The notes beneath the pieces are model-generated. The model saw nothing but the letters and a program-made list of their open reading frames with translations. It searched no databases and had not been told where the DNA came from. Made by a program: the position numbers and the translations under genes. Below are positions 36,430 to 47,345 of a stretch of 64,000 nt of DNA, in pieces. The number at the start of each line of letters is the position of its first letter. Position 1 is the first letter of the stretch. This stretch comes from Ectocarpus siliculosus. Taxonomy: Eukaryota > Sar > Phaeophyceae > Ectocarpales > Ectocarpaceae. Where the stretch lies: the NCBI GenBank assembly GCA_000310025.1, contig FN649742.1, positions 4,867,772-4,931,771 of the forward strand. The letters run 5' to 3'.

Positions 36430-38287
36430 CTGAGATGTCGACCATGTTCGGAAGGTTCGGAAAGTTAAAGTTCGGAAAGTTCCTGCATCGTATCTCGACT
36501 TTTCCTAGGACGTGAGTGCATTTCGGTTGGAACTTCCGCCGTTGTGTACCCCACAAATTTAAAAACGTGTGTCCGCACATACCCCGAAATGTATCCACAC
36601 ATATACATACCCAAATACCCGGTACATACGCGTACCACATTGAAAATACGTTTGAAAACTGAGGAAGATTGCATTCCATATGGATAAAAGGGTGCCACAC
36701 ACAAAACGCCCGACCAGTACCTAACACATATCATCTGCACCTTCCCAACATAACATATATGAGACACACAAGACAGCCACCAAACTGTCTTGTTGAGCCT
36801 GCTACCCGCAGGGGAGATGTCCCTATATGCTGTCTGGGAAATCGTAGACATACAGGTACTTTTCTGACGCTATGAATCCATTGCTAATCTGTCTCAGACT
36901 ATTTTCTATGATAGAGATGGTTTCGTGGTGTCATATTAAGAAAAAAAAAAAAAAAATGGAAGGCATGGCGAATTGCACCATGATACGTATCTTATGGAGA
37001 AGGAAGGTGCCAGAGCAATTGAGACCCTTGTGAAGAAAGGGGATACTACGAACAGTTTTCACTGTCTGGCGGAAACACGGCGAACCAACGTAAAACACAT
37101 GCACCTCCCACTAACATACCGTAGTAGTGCATACGAGAGGGCACCCCATATGGGACAAGCAAGCGTTTGGCAACATGATCTTTGCCCAGCCGTCCATGTG
37201 CTGCAGAGCCAATGGAACGGCACACACAAAGGCCGTCACATGAGAGCAGGAATTCCACGTGGTGTCGCGGAGACTTTCATTCTTGCGAGTAATTTGGGTC
37301 CGGAGACTAGTAGCCTGTCGTCCAACCTCCTCCGTGCCCCCTGCCCGGGGAGCCCGATGACTAGAAAGCGTGTTCACGTTGCTATTCCGCATATATCACT
37401 AATTTGTTCTTTTGGGCAGCCGGGTAGTGCCGTCGATGCTAACTAAAAAAAGACTAGGAAGTCATACGTACCTCAAAAGAGAAAATCTACAGAGTACTCG
37501 GATTCCAAATCTCCCCCCTACTGTAATATCATCGGCACCCGAAGTGGGTTCGCTACGTGCGTGCTGCATGCTAGTGTTGATGACACCGTTCTACGCCTCT
37601 ATCGCTCCCTCTCGCGTCTCTCTCGTGGCTCCGGCGCAGGAGGAAAGAGTGGAGAGCAAAGAGAAAAAAAACTCCCTGCAGGTTCCTCTGATGTACCCCC
37701 GGCTTTTGTGTCCAAATTTACCAAACGGTGAAAAACAATGAAGACCAGAACAAAACGGATGACCACACACACGCACTTGCGTGGAATTGGAGGGCCACCA
37801 TAAACTGCTTACTGGTGCCCGTATTGAGACGCGAATCACGTTAACCTTGTAGCATTGGAAGTACTATGTGCCCCTACGCAATGTCAAAACAGTGTGCCTG
37901 CCCACACAACCGGCCCTGAAAAAGGCCTCACGTGCGCCATCAACAATGATCCCGCAAGGAAAGTCCCGGTCAACCAAGCTGAAAACAAATGTACTGCGTT
38001 GCAGGGGTGGACTATCCTAAAACGACTATCCTCTACGTTTTGCTCGGACAAATTGCACTTTCATGGACGTGCCTCTCTATCTCACATTGCTACAGCCAAG
38101 CACTCACATGACGAACAAATCAACGCCACGTGCCTGCGGAAACAACAAAACGCAGGCACATGTGTTCTCCAGCAAGATGTTTTCTCTAGTGGCCGTGAGC
38201 AGGAACAAGAAACATATATATGCATACAATACACAAAAAACAATAAACCAATCAGCAGCCGAGCAGGCTTTTCGCGATCAACCGAAA
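36430..38287. other. probable 5' region of the membrane-protein gene; no exon resolved
   Basis: The missing start of the upstream gene should lie here, but no exon could be phased with confidence. Short GTTCGGAA(A/G)GTT repeats occur at 36449-36482 and a 17-A run near 36940. A 157-codon plus-strand frame (36973-37443) ends inside a copy of the dispersed 55-bp motif and has no domain signature. Confidence 0.4.
37397..37443 (+). repeat. dispersed 55-bp motif, copy 3 (most diverged)
   Basis: Retains CACTAATTTGTTCTTTTGGG, then CAGCCGGGTAGTGCCGTCGA and TGCTA, aligned with the other three copies in the window. Confidence 0.5.
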
Positions 38288-39806
38288 TCATGTCGATTGC
38301 AAGAACTTCCTTATCCTTTGCAGCAGCTCGGCTTTGATATCGTCGGGAACCGTTGCTCTGCCTCTCGGAGTTATTTCGTCCACAAGCTCATCGACAGATA
38401 TCTTCTCCAACCCTTTGCCTCGGATGATCTCCTTGCAGTGCTCCTGGTAGCAGTGGTTAACAGCGTGTAGGGATCAAAGGAAATTTTTTCGTAAGCGTAA
38501 TATCGCTCGTTGAGTGGCTACATGGTATGCCGCTCAGTTTGCGGTGTTCCTGGTATTGGTGGTTGGAGATCAAAGACAATCAGGTTTAGTTTGAGGGGAA
38601 AGAAATTGTGGAGTGGCTTCCTGGGATGCTGCTCGTTTAGGTGTTGCCCAGGCCGCAAGTTGTCCATGGATGAGAAAGCTCCGGAGTATGCATATGTGGA
38701 AAGGGCACGCACGGCAAGGGTCGACGTTTTCTTAACGAGATACTGAACGGCTTGAATCGCATGAGTTCACTCCGCCACAACCGGCGAGGAATCGGCGCCG
38801 GGCCAAGGTTGGTCGTTGTGATAGTCTCGCAATCAAGGACGGTTATACCAGAGGCATCTTTCCGAAGGTCTTGCTTGCCCAAAAAGTGGGCGCGGGTTAT
38901 GGAAACCTTGTGTCGCAATTTTGGAAAATGATGCTCTTACCAGCGATCAAGCAACTGTTGTAAGGGTAGGCTTTCTGATGGTTTGTGTTCCAGGATCCAC
39001 GTCCAATCAACTTACCCAAGGACGCACGCCAAAGTAGGGGAGTACTTCTATACAGCAGTTGTGGGCTTCAGTGATTTCGATGCCACTGTTGCTGCTAAAC
39101 AGACATGTACTTCCAACACATCAATAATGCCTCGCGTGACACTCCGCGCAAAATGACTGCTTGTAGGAGTGTTGAAACAGACCTTAAGATGTGCGAGCAT
39201 GCATACCCCTCCAGTTCGAGCCAAATTGTTTGCTTTCAACATCTACAAACGCGCTCACGATTCCTGAGCAACCGTCAGTGAAAACAAAACGTCCACGGCT
39301 CTAACAACGAGCACAGGACGACCTGCGCGGACTCTCAGGCCGATCCGCCATAAAGTTGGCGGTTCTGAACCTCATTTGCTGATAGCTTCAAATGCCGAAG
39401 AAAGTCGACACGTTGAGGGTGCCAAACGACTATTTCCCGAATCAGTAGGTTGGTGCACCATATTTTTGGTCGGAGGTGAAGTCTTGGCGGGATGACCCCA
39501 AAAAAGAATCGAACCAATCGACTGCAACCAAGCGCATGATGTACCCCCCCCTGTATGTGCATATTAACAGAAGCGGCATGTACGTATGAAGACTGAAAGA
39601 CAAACCTTGAGCTCGTCCCGCCATCCGCACTGGATGAGACGTTCTCGCAGGAGGTCTTTGAGCCTCTCGCGCTCCCCGGTCTCTATGAGCTTCTGCATGA
39701 TCGTCGCTCGCACCGCCTCATCCTTCCGTCGTCGTTCTTGCTTGCTGTAACGCAAGCCACAGGGAGTCGTCGTCCAATGACAACAAGCGATGAAACGGAC
39801 GGTCAA
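38288..39806 (-). CDS. ENY2: ENY2/Sus1, transcription and mRNA-export factor
   Basis: Small subunit of the SAGA deubiquitinase module and of the TREX-2 mRNA export complex at the nuclear pore. Two exons are clear: one ending at 39606, and 38443-38288. They join in phase 0 to give ...[17 protein letters not shown].... Family blocks are intact: [50 protein letters not shown] and [11 protein letters not shown], followed by a stop. From the first in-frame Met (39806) the product is 118 aa, against about 100 aa for animal ENY2. An acceptor (GCGTTACAG) lies just before [12 protein letters not shown], so the true N-terminus may instead come from an unresolved upstream exon. The intron of about 1.16 kb has no coding content. 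Confidence 0.9.
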
Positions 39807-41346
39807 GATTGCAACTAATAAATAGAGTTTGTGATTCTACAGTACCCACAGGGGAGATACTGCTGTCAATCGCTCCAAAATAATGAGGCTTGGGGAACCG
39901 TGCAGGTATTGCTCCGCTAACGACATGATGCAGTTGCTAATCCTCCACCCTTATCTATGGATAGAGAGAGATGGATTCGTTGTTTTGCGCGAAGGTACAC
40001 GTGTCAAGAAAAGCAAAGAACAAATTAAACTTGCTGTTTTTGGCACTGGACTGACTCGACGAGGGCTGCTGCATCGTCTGCGCAGCACACGGCCGACCCA
40101 CGGAAAGGGGCAGAGTGGCGGGGGCGGCCTTGCGTCGGATTTGAGTTGCGCAAGACAACACACGACGCGAGCGATAACCAGGCATCGGTAAAATAGGATT
40201 ATGCGCACGTATCCCAGATATACATACTCAAAAAAAGGGTAACAAAAAAAGTATTTGACATGACCGAGCAAGTACGATTAACTGCTGTGTATTTATGTAG
40301 CCTGCAGCCACTTCTTGCCAAGGTGAAAAGGTAGACATTATAGCATATCAAATCATAGAACGCTCCACCAAAGCGATGAAGACTCCGGATTAGGCACGAC
40401 AATGTCCCCCGGCGGGCCACCAGGTACCGCTGCGTTCACGAGAGTTCGGGCAGGTGTTGTATGCATACAATGCAATCCAAGGAGCCAAATGTGTGCAAGG
40501 CTTTTCGTACGATTGATTGTCGAAAAAGCGACTGCTGCGCACAAACTCCGGGAGTATGTTCGCGGAGGCCGCAAAATACCGGACCTGTCTTGCTCGTTTT
40601 GTCCCAGAGAAAATCACGACCTTCCACACGCATGATAGAAGTATGTGAGTAGACGTGTACTGGACGGTACTGTACTCCAAGTGTCCAAACGGGGGTAGGG
40701 AACGAGGAAAACCAACGGAGGGAAACGGACAAAAAAAGGCGGCGGAACCATGTTGCCCTCGGCCTTGGCCTTGTGGGCATCCAGCATCCAGGCAATTGGT
40801 TGTCAAAGGATTCTCTCTACAGCACAATGATCAAGTGGACGGAGACCACGCTAGCAGCATCAGACACGTAAGACAACGATGCTGCTGACTATGTCCCTCT
40901 CTTCCTCTCACACCCTGTGTGCGTGCGTGGTACCTCTGTAGGTCTGTGGAAGGTGTGACGTAAATCTAACTACGAAACGGGTCACCCATCTCAGTGTACA
41001 ACAATTTGTGATCAATCGCTGTTCCTCAGTACACTTTCTCAATGAGAACAAGCAGGTAGAGCAACAGACTAAAAGGCAATTGAACAGCATCCCAGGGTGA
41101 CTAAGCGGACTCACTCTGACATGATGTGCGTAATATAGCCGTGCGCCCTCTTGTTCCGCCCTTAGCTGACCAAACACGTGACGTGTGCAGGGCGTGAAAG
41201 ACGTTTGGGGGTTGTGTGTATGACTGCTGTGCATGGAGACCGAGAGGCAGGTACCCCCATTCAATTGGCGGAGCCCCAAAAGCCTTGTTGTCCCCCCGCT
41301 CGGCTCGCTCTGTTCTTCCTCCTTCCTCACAGCAACACACGCGATC
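39807..41346. other. divergent intergenic region
   Basis: Separates the 5' ends of ENY2 (-) and the DUF3119 gene (+), so it should contain both promoters and perhaps a first exon of ENY2. Minus-strand codons near 40790-40740 read MLDAHKAKAEGNM, a possible but unproven 5' exon. No TATA-like or other regulatory element could be assigned. Confidence 0.4.
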
Positions 41347-44300
41347 ATGAAGCTCGCTCTCACTCTCTCGGCTGTGCTAGGCGTCCTCTCCACGCGTGTA
41401 GAATGCTTCGTGTCTAGTGGAGGTTCTTCCCTCGCGTGCGGTGCCCGCTCAAACAAGCTAGCAACGAACGGCGCCTTCGTGCAGCCCATACCGAGGTAGG
41501 AACTACGTCGTTTAGCTTGCTGTCATGCAGGCTTCAATACCGGTTTTACTTGTTGTGCGCGATGGGATCGTGGCTAGGGCATCAACGGTAGGCCTGCGAG
41601 TGGGGTGTACTGTAGTTTGAATCTCGTCAATTCTGCTGCTGCTTACGTGCCTCAAATCGTGTTCGTTGTGTGCATTTATCTTCTTCTGCTGTGCTGCTGC
41701 ATCTTTCCCACTCTAAAGATAATGCGACATGAGACTCTATGTGTCTACGTTCTCATGTGAACCTCTTTTCTCACCTGGCACCAGGTACATATCACTCACC
41801 CCAGCAGCAGTGTAACTTTTACGGTGATATGTACCAAAGTGCAGTCACCCGGGAGATATGTTGGGTGGTTTTGGTTTTGAAGGGGGGTGGTCTGGCGACA
41901 TTCGATCACGTGTGGCAAGTGGCATCATCGGCATCATCATGCCCGCGCGGTTCCTCAAATCCGCAACCTATCCACAATATAGTACAAGCAGCAGCACTCC
42001 CCTAGAAAAATACTGCGGAATAGTTGTGGACGATAAAGAGTTTCGGATGATATGAGGCCTCCGCTACGGCATGGGACCCACCCTGTCACCGAACGTATTT
42101 CGTGTTTTGGGTAAGAAGCAAAATGACCGCCGTTGTATCTTCGTTGGAGAAGTATGGGGATCAAATTCAGGCAGGAGATAAAAGGTCAATAACATGAAGT
42201 AGGGCGGGTCCCATGCCGTAGCGGAGGCCTCATTTCATCCCAAACTGGAACGTATATCGTCGACAACGTTGCATATTCCGCAGTAAAATAATGTCGAAAT
42301 CATGGAACCACGAAGGGGCTCCGTCGATCAGAACAGATTGCCCGCAAAGAGGCTTGGAGAGAGCGCCCACTCGTGGCAAGCCTCCCCAACCCAACGAGGA
42401 AGCACGCCGGTCGAACAACAGTAGACTACCATGCAGCTGAGCGCGACTCAGCTGGCCGAGGCCAAGGCCGTTCCCCCCAGGGAAAGCAGTAAAAGAGTTC
42501 GTATGCTGCGATACGAGCTCGGCCATTGGGGCCCTCCCGACTCTTGCCCTGGCGCGGGTGTGCACCAGCGAGGGCGCATCGTTGGAAGGCAAGGACAAGA
42601 CCGGGCCGTTCACCATGACTCTACCCCTGGTACTTGCGCCCGGTGTTCCCCGCTACTATGTTCGCCAGGAAGGCGTCAAGGTCCGGGTGTCCTTTGTGGG
42701 CTTGCTGAAGGTGTCTTTTTACGTACTCGCGTTGCTTGGACGGCCTCCACGTGATGATACATATCAGTGACTCCGACCTGTGCCAGGATCTCCATGACGA
42801 CGCCGGCCATCATGGTCGCTGTCGACGCTAGAGCTGTGCCCCCCAGACCCCTTGCCTGGCCCACGCCCACCGCTCTTGACCCCCGCCTCCCGCTGCGACC
42901 ANNNNNNNNNNNNNNNNNNNNNNNNNNNNNNNNNNNNNNNNNNNNGCAAGCCCACAAAGGACACCCGGACCTTGACGCCTTCCTGGCGAACATAGTAGCG
43001 GGGAACACCGGGCGCAAGTACCAGGGGTAGAGTCATGGTGAACGGCCCGGTCTTGTCCTTGCCTTCCAACGATGCGCCCTCGCTGGTGCACACCCGCGCC
43101 AGGGCAAGAGTCGGGAGGGCCCCAATGGCCGAGCTCGTATCGCAGCATACGAACTCTTTTACTGCTTTCCCTGGGGGGAACGGCCTTGGCCGCGGCCAGC
43201 TGAGTCGCTCTCAGCTGCATGGTAGTCTACTGTTGTTCGACCGCCGTGCTTCCTCGTTAGGGTTGGAGAGGCTTGCCACGAGTGGGCGCTCTCTCCAAAC
43301 CTCTTTGCGGGCAATCTGTTCTCGTGGTTCCATGATTTCGACATTTTTTTACGGTAGCTATTTTTACAAGCAGCAAGCGCCCGTTGTTTGTTGAGCCTGC
43401 GCTTTGCAGCATCTCGTGTTGCAATCACATTAGAACTACAGGCGAGCTGTCTTCCACCGTTTCACTGACCTATGATGTCAAGTCCCACTGAAGTGACTTT
43501 TATCAACATACTTATCACCTCCCCCCAAACGCCGACGTATTACATTCGAAGTCTATCGTAGACACACCGGGGGACAGCAGTTTGATTTTTGTGCCTCGGA
43601 ACGTTATCGCGGGGTGGACAGCCGGGTGTGGTATTTCTAATGTTCGCAAGCGCTGTTCTACCTTCACGCACTTTTTCGTCGCTGACAATCTCTCTGCAGC
43701 CGATGCGTGGCAACCGCGGAGAGGAGGAGGAGGAGCGGCGACCTGGGCATGTCCACGGTAGTCGTCCCCTCGGACTTCAAGCTCCCCATAGGCATCGCCG
43801 CGTTCGGGCTGGCCATCACGGGGCTCGGCAACGTCGGGGCGGGATTCCCCGTCAGCGTCGTGGGGCTGTTGCTTGCCTTCCAGGCGACGAGGGTCAAGTT
43901 CGAGTTTGATGATGTGGTGCGTGCAGCAGCAGATGATGGGAGGAGGGTGGGATATTGTTCGGGCGGGGTGTAACCTGGTGTGATTTGTTTGCGCCGTTGG
44001 TTTATACTCCCGACGCAATTGAAGGAACAATTGCTTGTGTGTTATGTGTCCGCAGGATGGTCGGCAGCGGGCCGTCTGTGGTGTGACAACATTTAGAAAG
44101 GGCTAATGGTGCTGCAGCAGCGATAGTGTTGGGGAACGTCGCGGCCTTGGAAGCCCTACAAACGCTAACAACCCGTGCTCTTTCTGCGTACGGCAGGACC
44201 ACCACCCCTTCTCGCTAGAGGCCAGCATCAGGCTAAGACAAACCGTCGTGGGCGTTTCACTTGGCCCCAGCGACTTTGACTTTTCCGACTTTATCGTGTT

Positions 44301-45366
44301 TGGTACAACACCCATTACCCATGTCTAGAGCGGCCGCTTATGGTCTTCTCTTCTCTGCGGAGAACCTACCCACCATTCGGGGGCCACGCAAACGAGTTCC
44401 CTCCGTTGAGCAGGCCTTGGTTTCATGGCGAGAAGGGACGATCCAAGACTGTTTTCTCTCTTCCACAATTGTTTCGAATTTGCACACGAAAGACTTTCAG
44501 AGCATGGGGATTTTGAAGCCAGCAGCCTTGACCATCCAAAAGCGATCGATCGAGGAAATCTATTCCAGGCAGACCGTGAGGTTTGTGAGATGCAATCTGC
44601 GTTGGTCGGTGCATACGTGCCGCGTTTGTGTGGTGGTATGTAAGTGTATGTGTGTGCTTCTCTCTCGTGTAATCGGTCTCTTGCCTTCCTTTATCGTGGG
44701 CGTGTTCGGCACGTCAGGCGATGGAGGTGAAGATAGGCGAGACGCCGGACGAGCTGGAGAGCTCGGGCGAGAACGCCTTTGTTGGGGGAGAGTCGCGTTG
44801 GAACTACGACACGTGGACGAACTGGGAGGTCTACCCCAGCGAGAAGCTGCCCATCCTCATGTACTTCAAGGAGACGCAGACCAAGCCGGAGGGACAAATT
44901 GTGAGGGATTTGTCGTATTTATGATTTTGTTCGTGTGTTTTTGACGGTGTTGTCCGTACAGTAGATAGAGGTTGGGACGAGTGGTTTCTGTTTTTTTGTG
45001 TGGAGTGCTAGGTGGTGATGATTTACGTCTTCTGAATTAGGAATCGTTAGAAGAATTCCGGTGGTTGATCAGTGTGATGCCGATATTGCACGTGTGTTGT
45101 GTGCCGTGCTGATTGAACTATGCTACCGCTCTAGTCCTTCCATGTTGTCCTTCTACACTGATACTTTGTGGCGAAATTCCACGACGTTCTCAACGCCCCC
45201 CCCCCCCCCTACATGTCCCGTCCACTCCCATTTCCCCTCTCCCTCCTCCCCCCTCCAATGCCTTCCTTAATTTGTACTGGTGTATTAGCATTTCTTCCCT
45301 TTCATCATGGAACCCGACGTACTTTTGCAAGAAGTACGGGCACGCGTGCCGCAAGTCGTCAAGTAA
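41347..45366 (+). CDS. plastid-targeted DUF3119 family protein, 4 exons, 208 aa
   Basis: Conserved protein of unknown function known from cyanobacteria and plastids. Exons: 41347-41495, 43700-43916, 44718-44900 and 45289-45366, all GT-AG and in phase. Exon 1 encodes MKLALTLSAVLGVLSTRVEC followed by FVSSGG: a hydrophobic signal peptide, then Phe and a Ser/Arg-rich segment, as in bipartite leaders of complex red plastids. Two membrane spans follow (about 78-95 and 98-112: LPIGIAAFGLAITGLGN, then VSVVGLLLAFQ). The DUF3119 core is VKFEFDDVAMEVKIG, RWNYDTWTNWEVYPSE, LPILMYFKET and HFFPFIMEPD, ending at TAA. The choice of donor at 43917 restores the spacing typical of the family. A possible extra exon (44197-44302) is open but would interrupt the conserved core, so I left it out. 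Intron 1 (2.2 kb) carries foldback elements and a gap. Confidence 0.82.
41784..41835. repeat. short inverted repeat in DUF3119 intron 1
   Basis: GGTACATATCAC (41784-41795) is matched by GTGATATGTACC (41824-41835), a perfect 12-bp inverted pair 28 bp apart. Confidence 0.55.
42037..42248. mobile_element. MITE-like element with about 48-bp TIRs in DUF3119 intron 1
   Basis: The left end 42037-42085 (AGTTTCGGATGATATGAGG, then CCTCCGCTACGGCATGGGAC) is repeated in inverted form at 42200-42248. The inner 30 bp are essentially identical. The interior of about 115 bp is non-coding. It fits a short non-autonomous DNA transposon. Confidence 0.8.
42282..43353. repeat. large inverted repeat (about 410-bp arms) spanning a gap
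   Basis: Arm 42282-42704 is the reverse complement, at high identity, of arm 42946-43353. The left arm has a roughly 14-bp insertion near CGAAGGGGCTCCGTCGATCA. The centre (42705-42945) contains unique sequence and a 44-N gap that abuts the right arm exactly. Each arm contains a frame reading KAVKEFVCCDTSSAIGALPT and then KDKTGPFTMTLPLVLAPGVP. It looks protein-like but has no Met start and is unrecognised. This may be a foldback transposon, two head-to-head insertions, or partly an assembly artefact. Confidence 0.75.
42902..42945. other. assembly gap (44 N)
   Basis: Forty-four N bases inside the spacer of the large inverted repeat. The right arm begins immediately after it. Confidence 0.95.
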
Positions 45367-47345
45367 GCCGACACAATCTACCAATCGCCGAAGGCCGTTA
45401 CTCCATCGGCACTCGATTGAGACAAGAGTAGATCGGAAGGCTTTCGGTGCCAATTGGCCTGTCGCTCATGGAAGCCGACGGCAGCAAAACCTGCCACTAA
45501 AGTTGACGTGAGACTGTTTTTTTTTGCCACGAGCTTGTAGATGGAGAATGTTTTAGAAGTCGAGGGTCGGCACGTTTTGTCTCTTGTCTCCGCAGTTGGT
45601 CTGAGATGCCGGTGGGGCGGCATACGTTCTGAATTGTTTTAGATCATTCGTAGACTACGAATTTGTCGCGTTTCCAAGACGCCGTGAACCGTTGCGACCA
45701 CTGTTGTCATCGAATAACAGACAGGCAGCAAACGTAGGGTGACCCTGAATGACTCCTGCCTGGCATGTAACTGGGTGATAGATTTAGATTTTAAAAGTTC
45801 CAGCGTGTCCATGGTGACAGGAAAGCACGACGTGACCGAAGCATGTATTGAGAGAACCGGGGGCTTGTGAGGTTTGCTGAACTGGTTTGACTGTAAATTT
45901 CACCGTTCATTCTGAGAAACATGAAAATCGTTGTGAAGGTGGAAAGAGACTTCGTGGCACGTTTGGTGCACCGAACCTACCGGGGTTGTTACACCGGCGT
46001 TCTTGCGACGGGTCGTTGAGAGTCGTGAGTGCATGGTAGAGGGCATACGAGCTTAACCGCCCGTACAGCAGTTTGTTTTGTGAAAAGTATAAGCTCGGTC
46101 AAGACAACAGCCAGCGGCTGAGCAGTTCCGCTGCTACCCTCGTTTGTAGCATTGTCTGTCTCGGCGGAGGTTGTGGATCGAATCTCTCCGGAGGGAAAAA
46201 AAAACGCGAATTAGAGGTGAGGAGCGCATAGGTCGTATGTGCACACAAGAGAGAGGGAAGCAAGAGACTCGTTCTCGCGTTAAGGGTTGAAGGCAAGCAC
46301 GGCAGGGGGCAAGACAGAGAATTCCTCCTGTGTAACCCCGGCCGGTGCGCACTATATGCGCGAAAGGCGTAGACTAGTGCCTGGGACAAAAAAAAAAGTA
46401 CAAGAGGGCAACGATCATATACTTGGATGTGACCGAAACTTGTTTTTTCCGTAGAGAAATGGCGCATTTATTCCGTTGAGGAAAAACAAATTGGGTCCCT
46501 GATGTGCAACAATTTCGAGTCGATGGAATAAAAGGTGTCGATCGCCGTTTCTTGTGTTGCAGCCTGCGGTGGGTGTGCAACAAGACTATGGAAATCCACA
46601 CCCGTGCGTGAGAAAACCAGCACGTCCTAAGGTTGACATTTCGTACAAGAAGGGATGCTGGTGCCGTTGCTGCTCCAAGTCTGCTGCAACCATTCGAGGA
46701 CAAAGAAATTGACTTTCAGAATGGTTCGTGTGTTTGCATACATGACTCTTTTTCAGGCTCCACTTCCAAGATTTGACGACCGCAGGCCGCGGAACTGAAC
46801 CTCTATAGACTAGACCAAGTTCCATGGTGCAATTTGCGACAAGTCTATTTGCACTGCCTATCGCCTCCGCTGAGAAGCCCTGGCTCTTCCCTGAATGACA
46901 ACCGCCAACCAACACAAAGGCGGTCCAACAACCTTTGCATATTGTGACTGACGGGTTCACGCGTGTGGGGGGAAGGGCTGATGCAAAAACAAATCAAGAA
47001 ATCCTGCAGCACTTTCGATAGCGACAACATTGAAGACGATTTGACACGCCCAATGGCAAGCCGCTCTCCCACACAAATTCGCACAGCAGCACACCAACTC
47101 CACGAAACTAGGCATCATCGATGACGCCCGGAGTAATCATTGAGCGCAGTCAACCAGCTACTTACACAATATCCCCGTGTCAAATGGGTTTCGATCCCAC
47201 CGACGAACCAAACACACAAGAAGACACTTCAAATAAACGCAAACTCCCCAAGAGCTTTATCGAACACATTTCTGACAACACAACTGGACGAGCACGCGTA
47301 CCACAAGCACCACAGCATAGCGCTACACACAAAACATCGCATCTA
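45367..47345. other. convergent intergenic region
   Basis: Lies between the stop of the DUF3119 gene (+) and the stop of the ARF-GEF gene (-). It should hold both 3' UTRs. No coding exon, RNA gene or clear repeat was recognised. Confidence 0.5.

Noticed and set aside
36973-37443. 157-codon plus-strand open frame
   Set aside because: It ends inside a dispersed repeat copy and has no family signature; the flanking DNA is a probable 5' region of a minus-strand gene.
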